Shown here: piece by piece, positions 12,544 through 24,919 of the stretch
Position numbering within the stretch: the first letter of the stretch is position 1
How the letters are laid out: every line of letters begins with the position of its first letter
NCBI GenBank assembly: GCA_963920705.1
Contig: OY987225.1
Span: 32,341,458 to 32,405,457, forward strand
Source of the DNA: Odiellus spinosus
Lineage: Eukaryota > Arthropoda > Arachnida > Opiliones > Phalangiidae
Length of the DNA stretch: 64,000 nt
Reading direction: 5' to 3'
Notes under the pieces: generated by a model
The model's input: the letters and a program-made list of their open reading frames with translations, nothing else
Databases searched by the model: none
Told to the model about the DNA's origin: nothing
Position numbers and translations under genes: made by a program

Positions 12544-12571
12544 TAATTTTAATTTTAATTTTAATTTTAAT
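12544..12571. repeat. (TTTTAA)n hexamer run
   Basis: Four to five consecutive TTTTAA units. Confidence 0.85.
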
Positions 12572-12699
12572 CTTATGAATATTATCACGAATTTTAGTCA
12601 AAGAGACAGTTAAAGCTAGGTTAACACGTTCTTAAAAAACGTTCAAAAATATATAGACACTTTTTTCTGTAATTCAAGTTTATTTTTCATACGAAATGT

Positions 12700-12980
12700 A
12701 TGATTTTCTAGATCAAGTACTTTTACGAAAAAGACCGCGCGAAAGTGACCTTATCACTTGTACAAGAACGCGCTAGAATCAACTGTATGCTCTGTACAAT
12801 AGCGAAATAACTTGACCATAGTGATGACGTAGTATTGCGGGGAATTTTAATTTTAATAATTTCGTAAACAGCATTTTTACTGAAAATTCGGTAAATTTGC
12901 TCTATTTGATATTTAAATTTCACGATCTTTTCGAAAATGCTACTCAATTTCCATTGGAGTCTCAATAGACGGTAAAATAA
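12700..12980 (+). mobile_element. CGCG-rich MITE family C
   Basis: Same order of blocks as 29385-29786: GACCGCGCGAAAGTGACC, GAATCAACTGTA, ACAATAGCGAAAT, GTGATGACGTAGTATTGCGG, then CGAAAATGCTACTCAATTTC. The CACGTG minisatellite of the 29.4-kb copy is reduced to about one unit. Confidence 0.7.
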
Positions 12981-12984
12981 ATTC

Positions 12985-13165
12985 CCAACCTTGAAAATAG
13001 GCAACATCTTCAATAGAAACGGGTTCTATTTAACGGCAATTTTTGTTAATTTCAAGGTTGGTAAAAGTATAGAAAATCCTATACTTTGTACCAACCTTGA
13101 AAAAAGGCATCATCTTCAATGCAAACGCGTACTTTTTAACGTCTCTTTTATCGGTTTCCAAGGTT
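12985..13165 (+). repeat. 106-bp tandem dimer (CCAACCTTGAAAA)
   Basis: CCAACCTTGAAAA starts at 12985 and 13091. Each unit contains GGCA(A/T)CATCTTCAAT and a TTTAACG block. A reverse-orientation dimer with the same 106-bp period is at 57899-58100 and a single relative at 26045-26160. Confidence 0.75.
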
Positions 13166-13876
13166 ATTTTATGAAAAGGTTTGTTTAATAGAAAACATTC
13201 TATCTCTCTTCGATCTCGAGTTCCATAAATTAGTTTCCAATTTTTTCTCCCAAGTTTTTTTTGTTAATACTCTATCCAGGCTTTTTTCCGTCAACCACAG
13301 GCGACATAATCAACAAATAAACGACATTTTAATCCCCAATAAAACTCATTGACCTCCAATGTAATCTAAATCGGTCGTTTAGGGAGAGAAAAAAAGTCTT
13401 TCTTGATCCCTATTTGTTGGTTTAAAAAATTAGGTATAGGATAAAATGTAAATTAGATAGGGCTAGGGGTACCAAAAACGGACGGATGTGTTTTCGAAGA
13501 CTGCGTCGGGGTTATGGGGGAAAGAGGAGGCGATGGCAATGGAGGCCGGAATGAGGCGTTCGGGGGTGTCTTCCCCCCTTTAGTAATTACAGTACCTCAT
13601 CATCATTAACCGACCTGGACCCTTGATAGAGGAAACTCGATTTGAAAAGCGGAGAAGGGTGCCAGGGAAGGTGAAATATTGCGAAGGGGGTACGAGACAT
13701 AAGCGTTTTTCATACGGGCTTTTCACCTTACCAATCTCAGTGGGAATATTCAATATGTTCATTGATACCTATATGATTTATATAAAGGGAAACTTGGAGC
13801 TAAAAATGGACCAACTTTTGTTTTTATTTTCGGAATCACCTTGCCAAAAAACGTATTCCAAACTTTTCAAGGAATT
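13166..13876. other. No gene seen
   Basis: Short overlapping frames on both strands near 13580-13904 have no recognisable product. Confidence 0.45.
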
Positions 13877-14060
13877 TTTACACACGTTTTGGTGTTTAGA
13901 TTAATTTGTGAAGTTAGGCAAAATTTACATTAAAGTAAATGTAAATTCGGGCCAATCATATAACTTCAGCCTTTAACAGCGCTTGGAAAGACCACGTGAC
14001 AATTAACTTATACAGAATGGCCTTTGATTTTAAATATGGCACCTTTTTTGAGACCATTGA
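13877..14060 (+). mobile_element. MITE family G fragment
   Basis: Shares TTTTGGTGTTTAG, GGGCCAATCATAT and TTCAGCCTTTAACAGCGCTT with the copy at 1555-1781; the right half is diverged. Confidence 0.55.
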
Positions 14061-14583
14061 TAGTTGTTTTTCTTTTTAAAATTAATTTACTCGCTTAAAA
14101 ATGTAAATCATATCTTTACGAGGCTTTCTATTGAAGAAACCTTTCAACAAATAATCTATTACGCTTTGAACATTGACGGTGAGACGGCAAACGGGATTCT
14201 AAAATAATTTTCACTTCATCTTTCTCCGCGCCTAGTCCTATATATGTATTTGGTATCTCTCTTTGCGTGGGAAAAGGGTTCGTACGAATCTGTTCGCATC
14301 GAGAATTCGGCTGACTAGCTCTCGCGTATCGAAACGGGGTGGGAGAAATGACCTTTTAATTGCGTATTAAATTCTCCCAATTTTTAACCCCGCTTTGAAA
14401 CCATTTTTCATTCGGTCCCCTATCTACCTCGCTTGACGCCCGACTATGATATAGTCCCCATGATATGACTAAGTTTATATATATTTATATATGAGGAACT
14501 GCTTTATTGATTTCAAACTCAAATACGATTAGTTTAAAGGTAACGTGAAAAGGTTATAAAGTGGTTTATGTTTAACCTTTTTT
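14061..14583. other. No gene seen
   Basis: AT-rich DNA with no recognised feature. Confidence 0.45.
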
Positions 14584-14590
14584 TTTGTAG

Positions 14591-14928
14591 CAGAAGCCGA
14601 TGAAACCCTCCTTTGAAGTCTATTACTCCCTGATCTTGTCTACCCCTCTCTGTGTGGGTTAGTTTCAAAAAGCGCGATTCGTACGCCTCCTAACGGTAGA
14701 TATTTTCGGAGCGGGAGTTCGTCCAGCGAATATCTCTAGCAGCCTTGGAGTTCGTCAAAAAATCGTGGTCGTTTGTGGCGAGAGAGAATTTCCAATTTTC
14801 CGTAGACGGGGGGTATGAAATAGGACCCCTCCGATCTCGGAAAATTGGGGAATTTTACCCATACAGAGAGGAGCGCTCTATCGAACATTAGAGTAGTAGA
14901 CTTCAAAGGAGGATTTCATCTACTTCTG
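14591..14928 (+). mobile_element. Foldback MITE family F1, copy 1 (7-bp TSD)
   Basis: 338 bp bounded by CAGAAGCCGATGAAACCCTC and, inverted, GATTTCATCTACTTCTG; the inverted repeats extend about 38 bp with few mismatches. Target duplication TTTGTAG at 14584-14590 and 14929-14935. Other copies are at 45963-46315 (reverse) and 57536-57872. No coding capacity beyond chance. Confidence 0.9.
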
Positions 14929-14935
14929 TTTGTAG

Positions 14936-16090
14936 TTATTCCAAAATGAAGATTATCTGAAAACCTTCCCTAAATTCGCGTTTTCAATCTAGATGTTTTG
15001 GGCCAAAAAATTAACAATTTACCTTATTATGAAGAAAGAGATATTTTTTTGGCCTAAATATCTTTCTTGATTGGAAACGTTCCATTAGAGTATCGCTCTG
15101 TAATTCTAGTTAAATGGACCCGCATCCGTGAGCAATCAAGGTGTCAGGGAAATTATTTAAAAACGGTCAAGGAAAATCTGGAATGTCTATATTTCATATT
15201 TTGGGGATTTAGGGCGTTGATTTTGTCTTGTGTTACAAATTTTGGGGATTTAGAGCGGAGCAATTGTCTTAGAATAATTGTTCTACGTTCTAACTTGGTA
15301 TACCTTCTGCTTCAGAAAATTTCCTTATTTGTATATTTGGTTGCTAATTAGCGCTATAAGAAAATAAGCAATAATCCGTTAAAAGATTTAAACTCTATAG
15401 AGAAAGGTTTAAATAATCCTCATTATTATTAATTTTATTTTTATTAAGAAATAAAGTCTCCAAATATTACACGATTATACTTTATAATATATTTTGAAGT
15501 TATTTATTAATTTATGTATATTATAAATTATAAGAAGGTCCAGTCTTCGTATAAAAATACCGACAAAGTGACGTAAAATCTAATTATAAAATTAATGAAC
15601 AACAGAATTAATCTGAAACATTAAAATCCCCTTTTATGTTAATGTGAACTCAACGCCGTTTTCTTTCATCCCTTTGAAAAATAATATCCCTCTCTTTTCC
15701 ATACACCGGCGCGTTCAGAAGCGAGGATTGGATCCCTCCATACGCGTTGCTCGCGAAACCTTTTACAGGGGGAGTTCACTTTCATTTTGCAACCGGGACA
15801 AAACGTAACTTTTTTATTTTCTGTTAACAAAAGTTGATGAACTTAAATTCTGATTAAGAAAAGGAATTAAAAGGAAAGGTTGAAAATATTAATTATATGG
15901 TGAAAAAACACGCGAGATGACGTCAATAGGTCTAAAAACTGCCTAATTCTTTTTTTTCTACGGTTACTCTTTTCTCAATTTACACGTTTATTTCACGAAA
16001 CCGCAATTTTGAAACGGTATAGCGACCTCCATGACCTTAGATGTTTCACCTTTTTAATATTTCAAGAATAGGGACTTTTTTTATTATAGC
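14936..16090. other. No gene seen
   Basis: AT-rich; a 94-codon frame at 15067-15351 (+) is unsupported. A CG-richer patch near 15700-15780 holds nothing recognised. Confidence 0.45.
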
Positions 16091-16100
16091 CTTCGGGTGT

Positions 16101-16455
16101 GGTATATTCCCATTGGATAGAGTCCCATTGGGTCGAATTCCCAATGGATCGAATTAAAAAATATATTTTCCCAATTGCTCGAATTTTAATTTTCAAATCA
16201 CATTGGATCGAATTCCATTCAGCCGACAATTTTTTATCGAGGTTCTTATATACAATATATTACATTGTTACCTATATTAATTAGGCGAAATAAACCAATT
16301 TAAATTTAGGTTAGGTTGGGTTAGGTTAGGTTAGAAATTTTAAAATTTATAAAATTTCGGTCGAATGGGACAGTCGGTCGAATGGGACAGTCGGTCCAAT
16401 GGGATTCGGTTGAAAGAGAATCGACCCAATGGGATTCGACCCAATGGGACAGAAG
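16101..16455 (+). mobile_element. Palindromic element carrying a TTAGG array, with 10-bp TSD
   Basis: CTTCGGGTGT at 16091-16100 is repeated exactly at 16456-16465, as expected for a target duplication. The left side holds TCCCATTGGATAGAG and TCCCATTGGGTCGAAT; the right side holds the inverted forms (GATTCGACCCAATGGGA). GGTCGAATGGGACAGTC is also repeated directly near 16370-16395. A TTAGG array lies in the middle. A 9-11 bp duplication is typical of Mutator-like elements, but no transposase is present, so the class is a guess. Confidence 0.7.
16306..16334 (+). repeat. Interstitial (TTAGG)n array 1
   Basis: TTAGG units in tandem with one TTGGG variant, ending in a partial TTAG: 29 nt. TTAGG is the common arthropod telomere unit. 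Confidence 0.9.
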
Positions 16456-16465
16456 CTTCGGGTGT

Positions 16466-16680
16466 TAGTGAAATTTCTGTAGTTTTAATTAAGATTTTCA
16501 CATAAATTTTGAATTTTAATTTTAAAAATTTCGAAAATGGCGATTATAAAGTGTGTATTTTGTTCTATTACATATGTATATATATTTTGAATCGTTTTTT
16601 AACGATCAACCTGAAAATTCTACTCAATTTCAACTTGGAGTTCGTGAAATATTAGTGACAGCCGTGTCACTTTAAGGATT
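16466..16680 (+). mobile_element. MITE family C, right part
   Basis: ATTTCGAAAATGGCGA, ATATATTTTGAATCG, TTTTTTAACGATC, CTACTCAATTTC and GTGTCACTTTAA occur in the same order as the end of the 29.4-kb copy. Confidence 0.65.
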
Positions 16681-17817
16681 AACTAAATTTATCTACTTAT
16701 GCTAGATGATTCTTCTTCCAGGAGGTTTAGAGAAGGCAAGGTTCGTAAGCTTATGAATGTTACTGCGGGTTAATTTCTACGTATACGGCTTTCCCTCACA
16801 CATTTCCCTTCGCCTAAATTAAGCTAATTAACGAGCCCAGGAGAGCGTAGAGAGAGAGGTTGGTTCTTGCTAGGAAAGAGCTTAGACCAAAACTTCTTTC
16901 ACTCGCGTATATAATTACTGACAAGCTAAGAATTTTTAACTTTCCAATTAAAAAATATCAGATTTTCTATCAGAATGTCCTACATTTTTACCTTGCAATC
17001 GCGTATATATTGTATTAGCCCTTTTCCATTTAATAGAGAGATGTTAGGGGAATGAGAAAAATCCCGTAACGTTCTAGTTTCAAAATGAAACCCTTTTTAA
17101 CTTGGTACGAATTGATTCTAAAATATTGCACACACTTTACTCGGTAAATTTTCTGTTTAAAAAGTTACCCGATTTTGTTTAATCAAATGTAACTAATGTT
17201 AGTAATACCGTGTCGAAAGGGTTAGAGTTTGATACAAATTAACCACGTTTCCTTTTGGTTTTAAGTGGTTTGACGATTAAAAATGTTAAAATCTCTTTTG
17301 AACCGAATAAACTAGTTGGTTTTCTCGGGGCCAGGTAGGGTAACGCGCTGTTTCATCGCGACCAATCCGCGTCCAACATCTCTCGGAAGTTAAAAAAAAA
17401 AAAGAGTTTCATTTTTCTTTTTATTTCAAGCGAAAGATCGGATAGATGGTTTTAGAAAACTTTGATTTTATCGACTTAAGTTTCGGGCTTTCAAAAATCG
17501 CCGATAAAACGAAATCAGGTTTTTCCACGAATTTATCTCAGGCTACTAATAATGTTAGCCTAGTTTTATTATTTTTAAAAGGTAAAATTCTAACTATATT
17601 TAGAATGAAATGCGTTTTGATATAGATAAGTCTTAATATTAATATTTAAATTAATCTGAAAATCCTTTTTAAGACGGTATTGAATTTTAGATTCTTAAAT
17701 TTTAATCTCTTAAAAAGCTTTCGACGAAAAATACTCTCTTTGAAAACATGTTTTAAGGATAATTTCTAACGCGTAAATTTGATTTCTATATGCTGTATTT
17801 CCATTATAAAAACATTT
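16681..17817. other. No gene seen
   Basis: AT-rich DNA with no recognised feature. Confidence 0.45.
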
Positions 17818-17858
17818 AAAGTAGACACAACTCGATTCAGGCCTTGTCAAATTTAACT

Positions 17859-18427
17859 CAGGGTTGCTAAAGGTCAGGGAAAACAGGTGAAAAGTCAGTG
17901 AATTTGAAAATGAACCAAAAAATCAGGGAATTTTAAGATATTTTAAAGTCAGGGAATTTTAAGATATTTTAAAGTCAGGGAATTTTAAGATATTTTAAAG
18001 TCAGGGAATTTTAAGATATTTTAAAGTCAGGGAATTTTAAGATATTTTAAAAAGTCAGGGAATCTTAAGATATTTTAAAAAGTCAGGGAATTTTTAGATA
18101 TTTTAAAAAGTCAGGGAATTTTAAGATGTTTTAAAAAGTCAGGGAATTTTTAGATATTTTAAAAAGTCAGGGAATTTATAGATCTTTCAAGAAGCCAGGA
18201 AATTCCAATCATTATCCGCGGAAAAGATTCTCAGCTGACCGTGTCAGTTGTATAGATTAGAACACAGATACGCCTGCATAAAGTTTGGCGAACGCGATTA
18301 TATAAAAATAAAAGGTTTAAAATTGGGTAGTATTAGCCGAAACGGTCAGGGAAAATCGTTGGAAGAGGTCAGGGAAAAACTTGGAAAAGTCAGGGAATTT
18401 GAATCTGAAAAAACTGTGGCAAACCTG
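17859..18427 (+). mobile_element. hAT-like non-autonomous element with internal minisatellite
   Basis: Starts CAGGGTTGCTAAAGGTCAGG and ends GTGGCAAACCTG, an imperfect terminal inverted repeat of the CAGGGTT(G/T)GC kind seen in hAT elements. Inside (about 17921-18190) about ten units of 26-28 bp repeat GTCAGGGAATTTTAAGATA. No clean 8-bp target duplication remains. It is preceded by AAAGTAGACA (17818-17827), a sequence also found before the satellite at 48.8 kb. Confidence 0.7.
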
Positions 18428-19110
18428 TTAAATCTTTAGAAATTGAAAAAATTGTAAAAAAAAACTGAAAGTATCCCTTTAATCCATTTAAAACCAAACG
18501 TCGCGAACAACGATTAATTCCAACTCATTTTAATTTATATTCTTAATGATTTTCCGTACTTAATTTATTATTTCATCTTTTGAGAAAAAAAACCTTAATT
18601 GAAGGTGTATAGGGATAGATTTATTTCTAAGGAACTTGGCAATTTGTAAGTTATCTTATTTTTTCTCTCTCTCCCTCGCATCTAGCTTTATCGTAGCTTT
18701 TATACGTCCACCACTTTGTTCCTGGGTTTTGTATCTTGTAAGAAGGATGAGTTCCCTTCCTGTTCGACTTCCTTCCCGCGAGTTTCCCCGCTGGGACGTC
18801 AATGAATAGGTTTTTTTTTTTTTTTTTTTGGCTCGATGTGGTGCTTGCCGCCTCTCGACACCTTAGCGCAACCCAGCCCGTCCTAATGTAACCCAGTGTA
18901 ACCCCAGAGCGCGCCAAAGAGACACGGAAGAAAAATGTTTTTTTTTGTTACTTTTCTCTTTTCTATATGAACTCGGATAAAAAGCACCAATGAGTGATGT
19001 CCATCGAGCCACCCCTGGGTTAAACGTTATGGTCTAAAAATGAACACAGTCATCTTCAATGTGAGGTTGCAACTGGGTTAGGAGTACTACCCTTTTCAGA
19101 CCCGGCGTAA
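18428..19110. other. No gene seen
   Basis: Contains a T19 run at 18811-18829. The minus-strand open frame at 18651-18917 shows no recognisable product. Confidence 0.45.
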
Positions 19111-19116
19111 CTAGCC

Positions 19117-19202
19117 GGTTTAATCAGATTTAACCGTGGTTTAATCACAATTAAATAAGATGTATTGAACTGTAATCCTCTGTTAAATCTGATTAAACCA
19201 TG
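19117..19202. repeat. Inverted repeat, MITE-like
   Basis: GGTTTAATCAGATTTAAC (left) is mirrored by GTTAAATCTGATTAAACC (right) around a loop of about 45 bases. Possibly the core of a small foldback element. Confidence 0.65.
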
Positions 19203-20639
19203 GCTTATTATGAATAGGCTGTGTTTATGAATGCTAAAAACCTAAACCACACAGGCAAGACAGGCTCAGTTTCAATCCAGCTATTATATAGTATGCTCCT
19301 ATGGTAACAAAAAAGTTTTTTGGGGGTTAAAATCATTTCGCGATCATTAATTAAAATAATTTAAATAATTTACTATTTAGTTGTATTTTTAATGATATGG
19401 AACCAATCGAAAATCAGGCCTAATTATCCCGTTCACCCTAACACCCTGTTACTTCAGCAATTACTTCATTTTACGACGTACTAAAGTTATCTGCAAAAGT
19501 AGGAAAAAATTATACGACTCCCAAATAATACGACTCCTTTATATTCAACTGCATGGAACAAATAAGATAATTACTATACTTAAAAATATTCATCGAATTT
19601 AGTTTCTTCCAAGAATGTAACGAGTTTTAGGGTCCTTCTTTAGTCTATAGTCATAATTCCACCTTAATGTGACATTACGAAAAAAAATTAGGGTTTCTGT
19701 TACCAATATATAATTTCTTCAGTTCGAAATTAAGGAAACCCATCATTGCCCGTTCTGCCAACTCAACTATGAACAAACTACACCATATAGGAAGTGATAT
19801 CGGGGTATAACTTCCTTCTCCGTCGCCTCTTTATTTTTACTGATGCTGACATCTGTTTTCTGTACTACTTTTATAACATATTGGGTTTATATACGGATAT
19901 TAATCCGCTCTAACTTTCTTTATATTGTAAAGTACTTTCTATCAAAAATATATTTCCGTACGCTCTAACGGAAATAGTTCGTTATAACGTTAGGATAAGG
20001 AGAAAACGTAGGGAAAGAAAAGTTTCGAAATTGACACCCGTTAAGCCTCGCTTTGTATTCAGATTTTCTCGTTGGATATTTCAATATGGTACTAAGGTAA
20101 AGAGCATTATGAATCCTTATCGGGGACCGGAAGTGGCCGCTACGTGGCTCTGAATACCCAAGTGTCGTTCGCGCGAAACGCGGTTAGAAAGCCCGAGTCG
20201 TCGTTTCTCCCCCTTTACCTTGTCAATCGACTTGGAAATATACAGAAATGTCACCACGCGTTCGAAAACCACGTATTCAGGCACCAGGGTCGAAGTTCCA
20301 ACTACTTTACCAAGTGGAATATTCTGTTGGTCCCTGTAAAGATAATTACCCCCTACTCTCTCTCCCAATTCCCTGGTAGCTTTATGATGGAGACCCTAAG
20401 GGTATTCTATCTTTTATATATGCGTGTCTGCGCTTTGACGCCGGCATTGGATGTTGTCAAAAAGGACGCTAGCATCTAGAATAACCCCTTTCGGGCCTAA
20501 AAATGCTCAGAAGACGAAACTATGATCTTATATTGGACCTTTTTTTGATGGTGGGACTTGGAGCTTGATTGTATTAACTTACTTACTTTAGATAAGGTTT
20601 TTGGGTTCTTGTTGATTTGATAAATGTTGATTGTTGATA
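19203..20639. other. No supported gene
   Basis: A degenerate R1 repeat (GATATTAATCCGC) sits at 19896. A plus-strand frame of 111 codons at 20144-20479 and its antisense are both open; neither shows known motifs. Confidence 0.45.
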
Positions 20640-20659
20640 GAGTCACGAGAGAAAATTAG

Positions 20660-21330
20660 GGAAATTCATTAAAATATCAGTTAAAAGTTTGGTAATTGAG
20701 TAATTTGATGAAAAGATCAGGGAGAAGTTTGGTAATTTAGTAATTTGATTAAAATATCAGGGAAAAGTTTGGTAATTTAGTAATTTGATTAAAAAAATTA
20801 GGGAAAAATTTGGTAATTTAATAATTTGATTAAAAAAATTAGGGAAAAATTTGGTAATTTAGTAATTTGATTAAAAAATTAGGGAAAAATTTGGTAATTT
20901 AGTAATTTGATTAAAAAATTAGGGAAAAATTTGGTAATTTAGTAATTTGATTAAAATATCAGGGACAAAATTTGGTAATTTATTAATTTGATTAAAATAT
21001 CAGGGAAAAGTTTGGTAATTTAGTAATTTGATTAGAAGATCAGGGAAAAGTTTGGTAATGTAGTAATTTGATTAAAAGATAGGGAAAAATTTGGTAATTT
21101 ATTAATTTGATTAAAATATCAGGGAAAAGTTTGGTAATTTAGCAATTTGATTAGAAGATCAGGGAAAAATTTGGTAATTTAGTAATTTGATTAAAATATC
21201 AGGGAAAGTTTGGTAATTTATTAATTTGATTAAAATATCAGGGACAAAATTTGGTAATTTATTAATTTGATTAAAATATCAGGGAAAAGTTTGGTAATTT
21301 AGTAATTTGATTAGAAGATCAGGAAAAAGT
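20660..21330 (+). repeat. Minisatellite of about 40 bp, about 16 copies
   Basis: TTTGGTAATTTAGTAATTTG followed by ATTAAAATATCAGGGAAAA repeats with small length changes. The TCAGGGAAAA core resembles the array inside the hAT-like element at 17.9 kb, and looser relatives (GGTCAGGGAAAACGTGAAAA) continue to about 21720, so the array probably also lies in a hAT-like element whose ends I cannot place. Confidence 0.85.
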
Positions 21331-22780
21331 TAGTACTTATAACTTTTACTAATTGTATACTGAATTATATTCAAATATTATCCGATTATTTAAAAATATA
21401 CTTTTTATCATTCCAGATAACTTATCCGAAGATAAAAGGATCAAGGAGGAGAAGGAGAAGTTCGGAAATTTGATCTAAATGTAAGTGAAAAGTTTTGTAA
21501 TTTGTTAATTGGATGAAAATGTCAAAATGAAGTTGAAAAATTTGACAGATTCATCAAAATCTCAGTGTAAAATCGGGTGATTTGATAATTTTGAAAAAGC
21601 CAGGTTAAAGTTGATTAATTTGTTTAAAAGCTCAGGGAAAATGTGAAAATTTGATAATCGTTTGGGAAGATGGTCAGGGAAAACGTGAAAATTTGATAAT
21701 CGTTTGGGAAGGTCAGCTAAAAATGCTAGAATTTCTACAAGGAAACATCGACGTTCCAATGAAAATTCAGGCCTCAAATGATACCACAAAATAATGTTTT
21801 TATATTTTATTGCTATTATACTTAAAACGCTTGATTATTAAAGGGAGGGTGAAGAAGAAAATCTTAAATTTACGGTTCTCCTAGTAAAAATAAGACGCGT
21901 TCTCGTATTAATATGATTCAAAAATGTCTTTGAATTGGGAAAAATCGGAAAAGATTCATATTTTAATGAAGCCAAAGGTACAAGGGGCCTTTTTTGATTA
22001 GTGGGACATGTAATTCTATTTTTAGTATATAGCAGAATCCTCTCCTCACCCAGGTTTACGTATTAATTCGAGGAATCTTTGGAGTTATAACATTGTCGCT
22101 ATATAGTCGACTGTCTGTAGGTGTTTGGGATAATGGAAGGCCGCGGTATGGGGGTATGGGGTTGTTGTATTCGTACTATATTGAGCGATTTACGATATCG
22201 GATTGAGTGAAAAGGCTTAATGGCGCGTAGCCCTTGGCACGATGCTCATTACTTATTTATCCTCGATTCTCTTTTGTTACTAATACGATTACGGAGTTTT
22301 GAAGGCTCTTCCCCTTTCCTCGCCCTCCTTCGCTCTACACTCTCCATCCAAGCTCTCCATATAGCAGTCTTATCGGAGTCGACCCTCAAGCTTTTCTCCC
22401 GCGTTAAAAGACATCCCCAATATATACCTCATCCCTTGACTTTCGTCTCTGGGTATATAATGACGATATTAGGCCTTGGCCATTTTCTCTCTCAATGCCT
22501 ATCCTCTCCATTCTGAAATCTTTCGACACCACACGCAACAACTTCCTTTCCTTCTTAAAGAGAGAGTCAAAATGAAATTTAAAGTTTAATTAGCGTTAAA
22601 TTTAAGCAACGGGTTCGATATTTGACCACTAGAGTAATTGATCTCGGAATTTTAGACTCGTTATTAAAAAATTATGGTCCAATTAGAATCTCTTGATAAA
22701 ATGCTGAAAATATTCTCCAATCTCTAATCTAAACATATTAATTTAGTTAGGCCTTGGGTTAGGCTTAATCGAAGTTTGAA
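21331..22780. other. No supported gene
   Basis: 21470-21720 holds degraded relatives of the preceding array. A TTAAAGGGAGGGTGAAG TTAA-MITE end is at 21838. A 98-codon frame at 22220-22516 (+) is unsupported. Confidence 0.45.
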
Positions 22781-22789
22781 ATAATTTGA

Positions 22790-22965
22790 AAAGCGCGCGA
22801 TAATACGATAAAAACGCGCGAAAAAATAAAATTCAAACTCGGCGCGTGATTTGAAATAAAAACTCAAATTCAACTGGAGTTTGCAACAAAGTTTATCAAG
22901 CTTCGCGTGTACATTTTAGCGTTCCCCACAAACGGACAGACAGACAGACTCAGAGAATTATATAT
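22790..22965 (+). repeat. Dispersed repeat R2 (GTGTACATTTTAG ... GACAGACAGAC)
   Basis: CGCGTGTACATTTTAGCGTT followed by CCCACAAACGGACAGACAG. A reverse copy is at 24920-25000 (GTCTGTCTGTCTGTTTG, then AATGTACACGC). Class unknown. Confidence 0.55.
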
Positions 22966-23613
22966 TTTGATGTAATAATATAATCATTTGATTATATTAT
23001 CACCCTTCCTATTATTTTTCTTCCAGGTTAGGCTCGACCTTTAAGTGTTTTATTAACACTATATTCTCTCACTCTCTTCGTTTTGTTAACAGAGATCCGA
23101 TGTTAATCGCTATATATATATTATTATTCCGAAACAGTTTGCGGTGCTAGCGGATTTATACGCAATTTTAAACCTTAAAAAGTTCTCTCGAACAACAAAG
23201 AATGACCTTTTCTCACTTTCGTACAATTTAAAAAATTTAATCTAATGAAACTTCACTAAAATAAAGTTAATTTGATTCATTAGATTAGGTGGTTCAGTTT
23301 GCAAACCAGTTTAGCGTAATTAATATTCTTTCAAGAGGGGAAAAAAACCTCTTTATTGAAAAAAAAAAAGGTTCAGAGAAAAGGGGGGAGTGTTTATGGG
23401 ATGGCGGATTTTGGGTAATTAATAACTTAACCCCCTCGTTTAATCTTTCTACTTTTTCCCTGGTGACTAAGAGGAAGGTCAATTAGCCTTAACCATTTTT
23501 TTAGTTACATCACGAAACAAGCTGGGTTAGAACCATAATTAAATAATACCCACCAATAATGGTAAAGATCGTAAAAGATACGTTGAACCAACGTTGGAAA
23601 TTGAATGTTTCCA
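22966..23613. other. No gene seen
   Basis: AT-rich; short frames on both strands at 23289-23486 look like chance. Confidence 0.45.
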
Positions 23614-24030
23614 TTAAAGGAAGAATGAAATCTAACCACACGTGATTTTTAATCGATTCCTTATCGTTTAAATAGGCCTAATCCATCGGTAAAAAAAAAT
23701 TATGAAAAAATATTAAACTAGAAATAAATTTAAAACTTACACAAAAATAGGCTTAGCTGGATTCATGGAGAACCTGATTTCCTCGCGTTTAAAGGCTAGC
23801 AACCAATGAACAAAGGCCCGTTGTTAAGGAACTCGATCTCCACGAGATTTCCAATAACATTTGATTGGTTATTAGCTCTTATACGCGAGGAATCCAGGAT
23901 TTCCATGAATCCAGCTAAGCCTATTTTGATGGTAAGTTTTAAATTTATTTCTAGTTTAATATTTGTTAGTAATTTTTTTTAATGATGGATTAGGTCTCTT
24001 TAAACTATGATGTTGCATTCTCCCTTCAAA
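23614..24030. mobile_element. TTAA-type MITE family A, near-complete copy
   Basis: Left end TTAAAGGAAGAATGAAAT, right end GTTGCATTCTCCCTTCAA. Long arms: TAGGCTTAGCTGGATTCATG at about 23750 and CATGAATCCAGCTAAGCCTA at about 23905, each flanked by the ACTAGAAATAAATTTAAAAC block or its reverse. Closest relative: 3862-4178. No coding sequence. Confidence 0.85.
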
Positions 24031-24867
24031 AGGAAGACTATTGATTGAAAAATTCGAAAAATTAGCAATATTTTCTAAACCTCTTGGCAAATATTTTATT
24101 CAGTAAAATATTTCAATCATTAACTAGAAATTGACCCCATTGAAGTTCTTACCATGATTTGGCGGATTTAAGCTCCCTTTTTATAGTGCAAGATCATTAA
24201 ATTTATTAACTTAATCATGATTAGTTGATATTTAAGCCAATAATCTCTTATATTAAAATCTTGGAAAGCCATATTTAATAATATAGATGCGTATAAGTAA
24301 AAATAAAACACTAACAACGCCTCATTATTAATTTAGTTCATCGTTTTGGTGAAAAATAGAGCTTTATACAGATCATCACAAAACCATTATAGCCTTTAAA
24401 AAAAATATCGTTACATGCGAGCTTTTAATATTTAGTAAAAGATTATGAATCGACGTCCCCTCTTCCCCTTAGATGGGTTCATATACATCCAGGGGTTTCT
24501 ACCCCTAGAATAGTCTGACTACACAGTTTCAATTTTAGTTTTCAATACCTAAAAGCGAGTCCTGATTTATTTTATTAGATATATTGTACATTATCTAGGC
24601 TTATACGAGTTGATTTCTCTAACTGAAACCGACTATATCTGGGAACCCCACCCGCTCAAAATCATTTATCAGATTTGAGGGGTTTGGCCATCCACCCTAG
24701 TGCGCCCCAGTGTAGCTATACGAGCTCGCTACAATGTCAAGAGGGCTCCTCGTATTAATATATGTATATTTAACTTTTCTTCCGTGTCAAAAAAGCCCCA
24801 CGGTTCGAAAATAAAATCTATTCCAAATTAAAATTAGGATCAACCATGAGCTCGTACAATTGGATGC
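24031..24867. other. No gene seen
   Basis: AT-rich DNA with no recognised feature. Confidence 0.45.
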
Positions 24868-24895
24868 TTAAAGGGAGAATGAAACGATCTATTCT
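24868..24895 (+). mobile_element. Solo TTAA-MITE end
   Basis: TTAAAGGGAGAATGAAAC without a visible partner, directly next to a reverse R2 repeat. Confidence 0.5.
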
Positions 24896-24919
24896 TTATC
24901 ATTTAAAAATTCCCTAGTT

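Noticed and set aside
16306-16334. TTAGG array as evidence of a chromosome end
   Set aside because: It is only 29 nt, sits inside an element with a target duplication, and unique DNA continues on both sides.
20117-20479. Overlapping open frames on both strands
   Set aside because: Both strands are open over the same bases and neither product is recognisable; likely a slightly GC-richer patch lacking stops by chance.
22600-22640. Possible tRNA B-box (GGTTCGATATTT) and similar strings near 10802 and 52805
   Set aside because: No A-box at proper distance and no cloverleaf could be drawn; no tRNA is claimed.
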